Positions 26,298 to 34,685 of a DNA stretch of 64,000 nt are shown one piece after another (the stretch's first letter is position 1; the number at the start of each line of letters is the position of its first letter). Below the pieces are notes generated by a model. The model was not told the origin of the DNA. It saw only the letters and a list, made by a program, of their open reading frames with translations, and searched no databases. Made by a program: the position numbers and the translations under genes. The stretch is from Candidatus Tenderia electrophaga (GTDB lineage Bacteria; Pseudomonadota; Gammaproteobacteria; Tenderiales; Tenderiaceae): contig CP013099.1 in the NCBI GenBank assembly GCA_001447805.1, forward strand, positions 1,550,001-1,614,000, given 5' to 3'.

Positions 26298-27305
26298 ATG
26301 GCTCCTGACGAATCATTACTGCATCTGCCGCCGCGATTGAAACGGCAGGATGGTGCAGTTCGCCGCATCGGTGTGGAACTCGAACTGATCGGCTTAGAAA
26401 TCGGCGCCCTGTCACGCATTGTCGCTGACCATTTCGGCGCCGAGGTGGACGTGCGCAGTCAATACGAGCATAAAATCAGCGGTGATCCGCGCGGGGCGTG
26501 GTCCGTCGAGCTGGACTTCGCCTTTCTTAAGGAGAGGGGGCGTAAGTCCAGGCAACGCGAAAATTTTATGGCGGAGTTGGATTCCATAGCGGAGGACATA
26601 TTACGCGTCGGGGCCGAGCACGTGGTGCCGCTGGAGATTGTCAGCCCGCCGCTGCCCATGGATCGTTTAAGCGACATGCAGGCCTTGATCGAGCGTCTGC
26701 GCCAGGCCGGCGCCCAGGGCACCAAGGCCGGTTTGGCCTATGCCTTTTCCATGCAGTTCAATCCGGAGTTGCCGGGCACGGACGCCGACACCATTGTGCG
26801 TTATCTCAAGGCGTTTTTATGCTTGTTCGACTGGTTGAAGCACCGCGCCGAGGTGGATTGGACGCGCCGCTTGACCTTGTTTATCGATCCTTTCCCCAAG
26901 CCCTATGTGCGCAAAGTCGTCGATCCGGATTATTGGCCGGACCAGGATGCGCTCATTGAGGACTATCTCGCGCTCAACCCTACCCGTAACCGGGCGCTGG
27001 ACATGTTGCCCCTGTTCGCGCATTTGGATAGTCAACGCGTCACGGCGGCGGTCGATGATGCGCGCATCAAGCCGCGACCGACACTGCATTACCGCTTGCC
27101 CAATTGCGAAATCGACGAGCCGGGCTGGGGGCTTTACCGCGCCTGGGATGAGTGGTTGCAGGTGGAACACCTGGTGGCGGAGCCGCAGCGCCTGGACAGC
27201 CTGTGCCGCAAATATACGACGTTTTTGGACCGAACCCTCAGCGGTTTGTTTGAGGATTGGAAGCAAGAGGTAATTCCATGCTTAAAGGCAAGCAGCGACC
27301 TTTAA
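26298..27305 (+). CDS. Putative amidoligase enzyme
   Basis: A 335-residue protein; ATG at 26298 (MAPDESLLHLPP) is chosen over the GTG at 26223. It belongs to the glutamine-synthetase-like amidoligase family: an early GVELELIG strand, KISGDPRGAWSVELDF and PLEIVSPPLPM carry the acidic residues expected for metal-ATP binding. Such enzymes join amino groups to carboxylates in peptide or metabolite modification. The gene overlaps the class I amidotransferase-like gene by 28 bases, a pairing known for this family. The substrate is unknown. Confidence 0.85.
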   Translation: MAPDESLLHLPPRLKRQDGAVRRIGVELELIGLEIGALSRIVADHFGAEVDVRSQYEHKISGDPRGAWSVELDFAFLKERGRKSRQRENFMAELDSIAEDILRVGAEHVVPLEIVSPPLPMDRLSDMQALIERLRQAGAQGTKAGLAYAFSMQFNPELPGTDADTIVRYLKAFLCLFDWLKHRAEVDWTRRLTLFIDPFPKPYVRKVVDPDYWPDQDALIEDYLALNPTRNRALDMLPLFAHLDSQRVTAAVDDARIKPRPTLHYRLPNCEIDEPGWGLYRAWDEWLQVEHLVAEPQRLDSLCRKYTTFLDRTLSGLFEDWKQEVIPCLKASSDL

Positions 27306-27973
27306 TCGCTGTGACGGGGCCCCGGCGGCGCGGTTTGATGCCGCGCCTGCTGGTGCATTTGGGCATTCTCCTGGCCGGTGGCCGCGGCACCCAGATGACA
27401 CCGGCCAGCCCCAAGCCCGCGGCGCCGTATCACGGCGTCGTTATCAGCGGCGGACATGATGTGGACCCGGTGCTGTACGCGCAGAAATCCGAAGTGACAC
27501 CGCGTTATGATCCCGAGCGCGATGCCTTTGAGTCCGAGGTCATAGACGATGCGCTCAAGCGCAATCTGCCCTTGCTGGGTATCTGCCGCGGTGCCCAGCT
27601 GCTGAATGTGCGGCTCGGTGGTGATCTATATCAGGAATTGCGTAGCCGTCGTCTGCAGACGTCGAATCGCTGGACCATCTTTCCCCTGAAGACCCTGCAC
27701 GTTCACGACAACACCTGCCTGTGCGATCTGCTCGGCAGTCACAGCGCCCGTATCAACAGTCTGCACAACCAAGGCATTAACCGGCTCGGTCAGGGTTTGC
27801 AGATCTCGGGGCGAGACCTGGATGATATCGTTCAGGCGGTCGAAGATCCGGCGCGACCGTTTTTGGTGGGCGTGCAGTGGCACCCCGAATTTCTGCTGTA
27901 TATGCGCCGCCAGCGGCGCCTGTTCAAGGCGCTGGTGGAGGCGGCAAAAGAATGTCGTGACCGGGACTGTTAA
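27278..27973 (+). CDS. Class I glutamine amidotransferase-like / gamma-glutamyl hydrolase
   Basis: A 231-residue protein from ATG 27278 (AGAGG seven bases upstream); a TTG-started extension from 27257 is rejected. It has the nucleophile elbow GICRGAQLLN, the SGGHDVDP substrate loop of gamma-glutamyl-GABA hydrolases (PuuD-like peptidase C26) and the catalytic WHPEF. It should cleave a gamma-glutamyl amide bond. With the overlapping amidoligase it probably forms a make-and-break pair: one enzyme adds an amide, this one removes it or supplies ammonia. Confidence 0.9.
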   Translation: MLKGKQRPLIAVTGPRRRGLMPRLLVHLGILLAGGRGTQMTPASPKPAAPYHGVVISGGHDVDPVLYAQKSEVTPRYDPERDAFESEVIDDALKRNLPLLGICRGAQLLNVRLGGDLYQELRSRRLQTSNRWTIFPLKTLHVHDNTCLCDLLGSHSARINSLHNQGINRLGQGLQISGRDLDDIVQAVEDPARPFLVGVQWHPEFLLYMRRQRRLFKALVEAAKECRDRDC

Positions 27974-27985
27974 GCGAGTGTAATC

Positions 27986-28432
27986 ATGGAAGCGTATCTC
28001 AGCCTGTTCGGGTTCGCCTTTCTTGCCGCCACCATCCTGCCGGCCTATTCCGAGGTCATGCTGGCCGGCATGGTGGCGGCCGGGTACGATCCGTTCATGC
28101 TCTGGGCCTGGGCCACCGCCGGCAATACGCTTGGATCGGCGCTGAACTGGGTGCTGGGCCGTTACCTGCTGCACTTCAAGGATCGGCGTTGGTTTCCGTT
28201 TCGATTGAATTCATTGCAGCGCGCCCAGTCCTGGTTTCAGCGCTACGGCGTGTGGACATTGTTGTTGGCCTGGATGCCCGTGGGCGGCGATGCGCTCACC
28301 TTTATCGCCGGCATGATGCGCGTGCGTTTTATAGTATTTTTTGTCCTCACCGGTATAGGTAAGGGTGTGCGTTATGCCATTCTACTCGGCCTGTTGGATA
28401 TTATCGGACAGCGCATCGGCGCGGGTCATTAA
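27986..28432 (+). CDS. yqaA: YqaA-family inner-membrane protein
   Basis: A 148-residue membrane protein with about four helices, of the COG1238 branch of the DedA/SNARE-associated group. Diagnostic parts are the re-entrant-like start PAYSEVMLAGMV, GNTLGSALNWVLGRY and RYGVWTLLLAWMPVGGDALT. DedA relatives move lipid carriers or protons, but YqaA itself is uncharacterised. It starts 12 bases after the amidotransferase and overlaps the end of the convergent hypF by 51 bases. Confidence 0.9.
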   Translation: MEAYLSLFGFAFLAATILPAYSEVMLAGMVAAGYDPFMLWAWATAGNTLGSALNWVLGRYLLHFKDRRWFPFRLNSLQRAQSWFQRYGVWTLLLAWMPVGGDALTFIAGMMRVRFIVFFVLTGIGKGVRYAILLGLLDIIGQRIGAGH

Positions 28433-30649
28433 TCCCGCGATCCAAGCCTGACCCAGACTGATACCGCCGTCGTTAGGCGGGGTCTGGCGCGCTAGGTAAG
28501 GTCTTAGCCCGCGCTGCTGCAAGCCCGTCATTACACCCCTGGCCAGCACATGATTCAGAAAACAGCCGCCGCTCAGCAGCACGATCTCGGTTCCCTGGGT
28601 GCGGGCGGCCTGCGCACTCCATTCACACAAGGCCTCGATCAGGCTGCCGTGGAATAGGTTGGCGCCGCGTACCGCCGGGCAATCGATGAGCCGAGTCAAT
28701 AATGGCGTGAGATCGAGTTGACCGTTGTCTATCACCCAGCCATCGTCCATCACCTCGGTCTGCGTGACCAGGCCTTCCAACAGCATGGGGGCCTGGCCTT
28801 CGAAACTCACCTTGAGTTTGACGCCGAGCAGACCGCAGGCGGTGTCGAACAGCCTGCCGCAACTGGAGACTTCGGGGGTATTGATATTTTTCTCCAACAG
28901 CTGATGCAGTTGTCGGGCGGCCGGCTGTTGCGCGAAGCGTTGGGCGATTTCAGTGCCGCGGCCGATGTGATGCAAAAAGGCGGCGGCCATGCGCCAGGGT
29001 TCGCGCGCGGCGATGTCGCCGCCGGGTTGTTTGATGTGATGCAGATGACCGAGGCGTTGACAGCGCGCACCGTTGTACCACATCAATTCCCCGCCCCAGG
29101 GGGTCTGGTCCGTGCCCAGGCCGAAACCGTCCAAGGCCAGGCCGACGGCGGGGTCGGTGATGTGATGCTCCGCGGCCACCGCGGCCAGGTGGGCATGGTG
29201 ATGTTGTACGGCATAGGCCGGAATGTGAAGGCCTTGGGCATGGCGCGTGCTGTGGAAATCGGGATGCAGATCGTGGGCGACGCGCTGCGGCTGCACGTCC
29301 AGGATGGCCAGCAGGCGCTTGATGCTTGCTTCGAAAAAGCGCAGTGAGGCGGCATTGTCCATGTCGCCGATGTGTTGCGAGACAAAGGCCTCGTCGCCAC
29401 GCGTAACGCAGATAGTGTTTTTTAAATGCCCGCCCAGCGCCAGGGTGGGGGGGATTTCATGGGGCAGCTTGACGGCGCGCGGCACGTAGCTGCGGGCGCG
29501 GCGTATAAAGCCGGGGCCGGTGTCGGTGACGCGCATCACCGTGTCGTCGCAAGGGATGAGAATGTCGCGGTTGTGGTCGACGATGGTGTCAGCTATGTGG
29601 CCCAGCCGTTGGCGCGCTTCGGCGTTGTCGATCACCAGCGGTTCGCCCCCCGGATTGGCGCTGGACATCACCAGTTTCAGCGCCTGCGGCTGCTGCAGCC
29701 AGTCCGTGCCGTCGGGCCGTCCGGCGGCCTCGTGGAACAGCAGGTAGTGCAAAGGCGTATAGGGCAGTAACAGGCCCAGCCACTGCAAGCCCGGGGCGAT
29801 GGACGCGGCGAGTGTCACGCTGTTTCCTTTCGGTAATAGCACGATGGGGCGTTCGGGGCTGTCGAGCACTGTTGCCCCTGCGTCGTCCAGTTCAACCAGT
29901 GTGGCAGCGCTATTCAAATTGGCCACCATCACGGCGAAGGGTTTTTCTTCGCGATGCTTACGTTGCCTGAGCCGCTGTACCGCATCTTCATTGCCGGCGT
30001 CGCAGACCAGATGAAATCCGCCCAGGCCCTTGACCGCGAGAATCTCGCCGCCATGGATGCGCGTCAGGATGTCCGCTACCGGCATGGAAAGTCTCGGCCC
30101 ACATACCGGGCAGGCGGTGGGTTGGGCGTGGAAGCGGCGATTGCCCGGCTCGTGATACTCCGTGGCGCAGTCGGCGCACATCTTGAAACCGGCCATGGTG
30201 GTGTTGGACCGGTCATAGGGCAGGCTGCGCGTGATGGTATAGCGTGGCCCGCAATGGGTGCAGTTGAGAAAAGGATAACGATAGTAGCGGCTGTCGGGGT
30301 CGAACAGTTGTTCCAGGCAGGCCGGGCACACCGAGCTGTCGGGCGGGATACGGGTGGTGACCGCGCCGGTCGCGCTGCTGCGTATGGCAAAGCCCTGTTC
30401 CTGCTGCAACGGAATTTCCTGCGTGATGATGTGATCGATGCGTGCCAGCGGCGGGGGCTGCTTGCCCAGCGCCTTGATGAATTCCGCGCTTCGCCTACCT
30501 TGGATCTCGATAGTGACGCCCTGGCCGTCATTGAGTACCCAGCCCGTGAGTTGATGCTGTTGTGCCAGGTTGTAGACATTGGGGCGCAAGCCGACCCCCT
30601 GCACCAGACCTTTGACTGAAAGCCGAAAGCGTTTAGGTGATGGGCCCAT
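28382..30649 (-). CDS. hypF: Carbamoyltransferase HypF
   Basis: A 755-residue protein from ATG 30649 (MGPSPKRFRLSVKG); the longer frame to 30838 lies inside the next gene. Order: acylphosphatase-like domain (VQGVGLRP), two zinc fingers (CPAC...CTHC and CADC...CPVC), a YrdC-like domain (FAVMVAN, the adenylating part) and a Kae1-like domain with HHHAH and the C-terminal LSGGCFLNHVL. It makes carbamoyl-AMP and loads HypE. It is separated from hypABCDE and lies downstream of the AstE-like gene, overlapping it by 17 bases. The end overlaps yqaA on the other strand. Confidence 0.96.
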   Translation of the reverse strand: MGPSPKRFRLSVKGLVQGVGLRPNVYNLAQQHQLTGWVLNDGQGVTIEIQGRRSAEFIKALGKQPPPLARIDHIITQEIPLQQEQGFAIRSSATGAVTTRIPPDSSVCPACLEQLFDPDSRYYRYPFLNCTHCGPRYTITRSLPYDRSNTTMAGFKMCADCATEYHEPGNRRFHAQPTACPVCGPRLSMPVADILTRIHGGEILAVKGLGGFHLVCDAGNEDAVQRLRQRKHREEKPFAVMVANLNSAATLVELDDAGATVLDSPERPIVLLPKGNSVTLAASIAPGLQWLGLLLPYTPLHYLLFHEAAGRPDGTDWLQQPQALKLVMSSANPGGEPLVIDNAEARQRLGHIADTIVDHNRDILIPCDDTVMRVTDTGPGFIRRARSYVPRAVKLPHEIPPTLALGGHLKNTICVTRGDEAFVSQHIGDMDNAASLRFFEASIKRLLAILDVQPQRVAHDLHPDFHSTRHAQGLHIPAYAVQHHHAHLAAVAAEHHITDPAVGLALDGFGLGTDQTPWGGELMWYNGARCQRLGHLHHIKQPGGDIAAREPWRMAAAFLHHIGRGTEIAQRFAQQPAARQLHQLLEKNINTPEVSSCGRLFDTACGLLGVKLKVSFEGQAPMLLEGLVTQTEVMDDGWVIDNGQLDLTPLLTRLIDCPAVRGANLFHGSLIEALCEWSAQAARTQGTEIVLLSGGCFLNHVLARGVMTGLQQRGLRPYLARQTPPNDGGISLGQAWIAGLMTRADALSDNIQQAE

Positions 30650-31691
30650 CGATGGAAGGCGGTTGGTCGTTCTCGGGCGTGTGTACTTCGGCGAATTCTT
30701 CAACCATGGCCGCCGCCTCGTGCACATGTTCGAAACGGGCGATGTGAAACAGGGCGTCGCCCTCATTGACCAGGGGCAGATTGGTGCGGCCGATGACGAT
30801 GCCGCTGAAGGGCGAGGTGATCTCGACCTCGCGTTCACCGAAGGGGTCAGAGATCACGCCCAGCAGGGTATTCTTTTTTACCCAGGTGCCCAGTGCCACC
30901 ATGGGTCGCAGGATACCGCTGCCCGGCGTGCGTACCCAGGAGCTGGAGCGTGCCGTCACCGGTTCGAAGGTCTTTTTCTTAGTGCGCGTCTGCGGCAGCA
31001 TTTCGAGCTTGCGCATGACATTGATAATGCCCCGCACCCCGGCTCGGATCGAGAACTCGTCAAAGCGCAGCGCCTCCCCCGCCTCGTAGAGCAGCATGGG
31101 GATGCCGCGCTCGTCCGCCGCCTCGCGCAGCGAACCGTCGCGCAGGTTGGCGGAAATGATGACCGGCACGCCGAAGGCCTGGGCCAGACCCGCGGTTTCC
31201 GCATCGTCCAGGTTGGCGCGGATCTGGGGCAGATTGTTGCGGTGGATGGCGGCGGTGTGCAGGTCGATGCCGTAGCGGCATTTGGCGACGATTTCCGTCA
31301 TGAACAGGTGCGCCATGCGCGCCGCCAGCGAACCCTTTTCCGAACCGGGGAAGCAGCGGTTCAAGTCGCGCCGGTCGGGCAGATAACGCGAGTGGCTGAT
31401 GAGGCCGTGGACGTTGACAATGGGCACCGCGATCAAGGTGCCGCGCAGGTTCTTGAGTTGGGGCAGCTTGAGAATGCGGCGGATGATCTCCACCCCGTTG
31501 ATCTCGTCGCCATGGATGGCGGCGCTGATGAACATGCTCGGTCCGGCATATTTGCCGCAGATCACGTGCACCGGCATGCTCATAGGGGCGTGGGTGTAGA
31601 GCCGACCCGCCGGCAGGTCGACGGTGATGCGTGAACCCGGTTCGACTGTGACCTTGTTGATGGTGATGGCGGAATTCTTCTTGCGCTGCAT
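30633..31691 (-). CDS. Succinylglutamate desuccinylase/aspartoacylase family metallohydrolase
   Basis: A 352-residue zinc hydrolase of the AstE/AspA (M14-like) family. The metal motif appears as AAIHGDEINGVE (HxxE) with GIDLHTAA supplying the third ligand. The C-terminal ~85 residues form a lipoyl/biotinyl-like beta domain (PFSGIVIGRTNLP) as in related proteins. It should hydrolyse an N-acyl or amide bond. It overlaps rimK by one base (TGATG). In this context its likely substrate is a peptide or the glutamylated product made by RimK, rather than arginine catabolites. That is inferred from neighbours. Confidence 0.88.
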   Translation of the reverse strand: MQRKKNSAITINKVTVEPGSRITVDLPAGRLYTHAPMSMPVHVICGKYAGPSMFISAAIHGDEINGVEIIRRILKLPQLKNLRGTLIAVPIVNVHGLISHSRYLPDRRDLNRCFPGSEKGSLAARMAHLFMTEIVAKCRYGIDLHTAAIHRNNLPQIRANLDDAETAGLAQAFGVPVIISANLRDGSLREAADERGIPMLLYEAGEALRFDEFSIRAGVRGIINVMRKLEMLPQTRTKKKTFEPVTARSSSWVRTPGSGILRPMVALGTWVKKNTLLGVISDPFGEREVEITSPFSGIVIGRTNLPLVNEGDALFHIARFEHVHEAAAMVEEFAEVHTPENDQPPSIDGPIT

Positions 31692-32596
31692 CAGCCGCGG
31701 CCTTTGGTACGGGTCTTATGCGGTTTGGCGTTTTTTTCCAAAAACTGGACGATCATGCCCGCTACATCCTTGCCGGTGGCGGCCTCGATGCCTTCCAGGC
31801 CGGGCGAGGAGTTGACCTCCATAATCAACGGCCCGCGTCCGGAGCGTAGGATGTCGACCCCGGCCACGTTCAGGCCCATGACCTTGGCGGCCTTGATGGC
31901 GGTGGCGCGCTCCTGGGGGGTGATCTTCACCAGCGAGGCGGAGCCGCCGCGATGCAGATTGGAACGAAACTCGCCCTCCAGCGCCTGACGTTTCATGGCG
32001 GCGACCACCTTTTCGCCGATGACGAAGCAGCGAATATCGGCGCCGCCGGCCTCCTTGATGAACTCCTGCACCATGATGTTGGCCTGCAAGCCCATGAAGG
32101 CCTCGATAACGCTTTCCGCCGCTTTGCGCGTTTCCGCCAACACCACGCCGATGCCTTGGGTGCCTTCCAGAAGTTTGATGACCAGGGGTGCGCCGCCCAC
32201 CATCTTGATCAGATCCTGCACATCGTCGGGTGAATGGGCGAAGCCGGTGACGGGTATGCCCACCCCCTTGCGCGACAACAGTTGTAGCGAGCGCAGTTTG
32301 TCGCGGGCGCGGGTGATGGCCACCGACTCGTTCAGTGGGAACACCCCCATCATTTCGAATTGACGCGACACGGCGGTACCGTAAAAGGTGATGGAGGCGC
32401 CGATACGCGGAATGACCGCATCGAAGCCGCTCAGGTTCTCACCTTTGTAATGGATCTCGGGATTGGCGGAGCTGATGTTCATGTAGCAGCGCAGGGTGTC
32501 GATGACCCGCGCCTCATGGCCGCGCTGTTGGCAGGCTTCCACCATGCGGCGGGTGGAGTAGAGCTTGCTGTTGCGTGAGAGGATGGCGATATTCAT
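31691..32596 (-). CDS. rimK: RimK-type ATP-grasp glutamate ligase
   Basis: A 301-residue ATP-grasp enzyme, ATG at 32596 with AGGGAG eight bases upstream. Family elements: the N-terminal [17 protein letters not shown], the central [11 protein letters not shown] glycine loop, [15 protein letters not shown] and the metal site [14 protein letters not shown]. RimK adds glutamates to the C-terminus of ribosomal protein S6 and can make poly-alpha-glutamate. The S6 gene in this window (45179) is 127 residues and ends SEAA after a charged Asp/Arg/Ser tail, not with a terminal Glu pair. The gene follows rimB by about 70 bases. Confidence 0.94.
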   Translation of the reverse strand: MNIAILSRNSKLYSTRRMVEACQQRGHEARVIDTLRCYMNISSANPEIHYKGENLSGFDAVIPRIGASITFYGTAVSRQFEMMGVFPLNESVAITRARDKLRSLQLLSRKGVGIPVTGFAHSPDDVQDLIKMVGGAPLVIKLLEGTQGIGVVLAETRKAAESVIEAFMGLQANIMVQEFIKEAGGADIRCFVIGEKVVAAMKRQALEGEFRSNLHRGGSASLVKITPQERATAIKAAKVMGLNVAGVDILRSGRGPLIMEVNSSPGLEGIEAATGKDVAGMIVQFLEKNAKPHKTRTKGRG

Positions 32597-32666
32597 GATA
32601 CAACTCCCTGTCGTTTATTGCCTGTGAAAATAATGTGAGCGGAAACCTGCGCGTAGACTGGGTATA

Positions 32667-33149
32667 TCAGGTTTCGTCCCAGTCTAATGCGGCGGGGTCG
32701 GGCTTGCCCAGCAGGAAGGAGGCATCCGGCCGCACCAGCAGGCGTCCCGCCATGGCGGTGCGTCCCAGCAGCATGCGAAAGCGCATATTGTCGCGGTTGG
32801 TGAGTGTCAGCTCGACGGGCCATTGCAATTCACCCGCCTTGAGCAGGGTTGAGATGACATAGCGATTTTCCGTATGACCGCCGGAATCGGTGACGTTGCG
32901 TTGATCGATCACCTCCGCCTCGCAGAAGGTTTCCACCTCGGTACTGTGCTGGCGTGGATGCATGCCGAAACGGACCCAGGTCGCGCCGCCCTTTAAATAA
33001 GGCTCCACCATAAACGTGTGTAAGGCCGAGGTGCGGGCGCCGGTGTCGATCTTGGCCTTGAGCCAGGGCAGGCCCAGCTCGGGTAACGAGACCCATTCGC
33101 GCCAGCCGACGGGCGTGTGTTTGTCCTGGGGGGGTGCCATTTTCATCAT
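32667..33149 (-). CDS. rimB: RimB-type retropepsin-like protease (COG4067)
   Basis: A 160-residue protein with the retropepsin-like active-site stretch [12 protein letters not shown] (~residues 32-43) and a second conserved MLLGRTAM. The family is annotated as an ATP-dependent zinc protease or RimK-associated protein and is regularly found beside rimK; in Pseudomonas the rimABK locus controls S6 modification. Start at the first of two ATGs (33149). It is first in the unit rimB-rimK-AstE-like-hypF and diverges from the methionine adenosyltransferase gene. Confidence 0.9.
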   Translation of the reverse strand: MMKMAPPQDKHTPVGWREWVSLPELGLPWLKAKIDTGARTSALHTFMVEPYLKGGATWVRFGMHPRQHSTEVETFCEAEVIDQRNVTDSGGHTENRYVISTLLKAGELQWPVELTLTNRDNMRFRMLLGRTAMAGRLLVRPDASFLLGKPDPAALDWDET

Positions 33150-33316
33150 TTACTCAATGCGGTCAGGAACGTTAATGAATACCTTGATTGGGCGCAAGAC
33201 GCAATCTTGACTATGCAAAATCCGGCCTCCAGCCGGTGCTGCAATGCCCCATTCCGTTTTGTGGTAGAGGGTCTATTCTTTAAAAATAGCCGCCGTAATT
33301 GAATGCGAAAAAGTCC

Positions 33317-34522
33317 ATGGCCGAGATTTTCGTCACATCGCTCAGCAGTGGCTCGCCCACCGCCTCGCCGATCGAGATCGTCGAGCGCAAGGGGCTGGGC
33401 CATCCTGATACCCTGTGCGACGCCCTGGCGGAGGCCCTGAGCCTTGCCCTGTGCCGCTACTATCTGGAGCACTTCGGCCTCATTCTGCATCATAACGTGG
33501 ATAAGGCCCTGCTGTGGGGCGGCACCACCGAGCCGGCCTTCAAGGGCGGTCGCGTCACCGCGCCCATGGAGATCTTCCTGGCGGGGCGCGCCACGCGCGA
33601 GTTCAGGGGCGCAAAGGTGCCCGTCGAGTCGCTGGTCGAGGAGACCTGCCGCCAGTGGCTGAATCAAAACCTGCACGCCCTGGACGCCGAGCGCCAGGTA
33701 AAACTGCACACCATGATCCGGCCCGGTTCCCGCGAGTTGGTCGAACTCTACCTGCGCCAGCAGGCGCGCGGCGTGGCGCTGGCCAATGATACCTCCTGCG
33801 GCGTCGGCTATGCGCCGCTGGATGAGCTGGAGCAGCTGGTGCTGGCGGTGGAGCAGCATCTCAACTCCGCCGCCGTGAAACAGGCCCACCCCGAGACCGG
33901 CGAGGACATCAAGGTAATGGCTGTGCGTGAGGATGACACTATCCACCTTACCATCGGTTGCGCCTTTGTCGATCGCCATATCGCCGACATGGACGACTAC
34001 ATGGCGAAAAAGGGCCAGTTGGCGGCGCTGGTCAACGAGGTCGCGCACCGCTACACCGCAAAACAGCTCGATATCAGTATCAACGCCGCGGATGGCATGG
34101 AGCCGGATTCGCTCTATCTCACCGTCACCGGCACCTCGGCCGAGGCCGGCGATGACGGCGAGGTGGGGCGTGGCAACCGGGTCAACGGCCTGATCACCCC
34201 TTATCGCCCCATGAATATGGAGGCCGCCGCCGGCAAGAACCCGGTCACCCATGTGGGCAAGCTTTATACCATCATCGCTCAGCGTGCCGCTGCCGCGTTG
34301 GTGAATGAAATCGCCGAGGTGGAGGAGGCGCGGTGTTATCTGGTCAGTTGCATCGGTCAGCCGGTGGGTGAGCCGCAACTCGTCGATGTGCAGGTGCGGC
34401 TGGCCGATGCGGCGCGGCTCGCCGCCGTCAAGGCGGAGATCCAGGCGATCATGCGCGCCCATCTGCAGCGGGCGGCAAGCATTCGGGACGAATTGATCGC
34501 GGGCGGGATCAAGGTTTATTGA
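33317..34522 (+). CDS. mat: Archaeal-type S-adenosylmethionine synthetase
   Basis: A 401-residue protein; ATG at 33317 (MAEIFVTSLSSG) is preferred to the TTG at 33299. Sequence features match the archaeal-type methionine adenosyltransferase (COG1812), not bacterial MetK: VERKGLGHPDT at the start, NDTSCGVGYAPL, and GRGNRVNGLITPYRP-like GNRVNGLI followed by MNMEAAAGKNPVTHVGKLY. It makes S-adenosylmethionine from methionine and ATP. Most bacteria use MetK, so this is either a second enzyme or a replacement; metK is not in the window. It precedes pncB by about 160 bases. Confidence 0.92.
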   Translation: MAEIFVTSLSSGSPTASPIEIVERKGLGHPDTLCDALAEALSLALCRYYLEHFGLILHHNVDKALLWGGTTEPAFKGGRVTAPMEIFLAGRATREFRGAKVPVESLVEETCRQWLNQNLHALDAERQVKLHTMIRPGSRELVELYLRQQARGVALANDTSCGVGYAPLDELEQLVLAVEQHLNSAAVKQAHPETGEDIKVMAVREDDTIHLTIGCAFVDRHIADMDDYMAKKGQLAALVNEVAHRYTAKQLDISINAADGMEPDSLYLTVTGTSAEAGDDGEVGRGNRVNGLITPYRPMNMEAAAGKNPVTHVGKLYTIIAQRAAAALVNEIAEVEEARCYLVSCIGQPVGEPQLVDVQVRLADAARLAAVKAEIQAIMRAHLQRAASIRDELIAGGIKVY

Positions 34523-34571
34523 AAGGCGAGATTGGAGACAGTTTTCATTATTACTGCAAACAGGGAGGCAG

Positions 34572-34685
34572 ATGATGACTGCAAAACAGGTTCGGTTCGG
34601 TGATGCTGCGCACGGCGTGCGGACCCGCGAGGAGATGCGCGGTACGGGCGCGGAGTCTATCGAGTTGTCCGGGGCCGAAGCATGA
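34572..34685 (+). CDS. 37-codon ORF coupled to pncB, GroEL-like first residues
   Basis: A short frame with a strong ribosome site (GGGAGG six bases before the first of two ATGs) and a stop that overlaps the pncB start as ATGA. The first residues, AKQVRFGDAA, look like the start of GroEL chaperonins, but the rest does not. It may be a truncated gene remnant, a translated leader that sets pncB translation, or a coincidence. Coding is supported mainly by the ribosome site and the overlap. Confidence 0.45.
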   Translation: MMTAKQVRFGDAAHGVRTREEMRGTGAESIELSGAEA

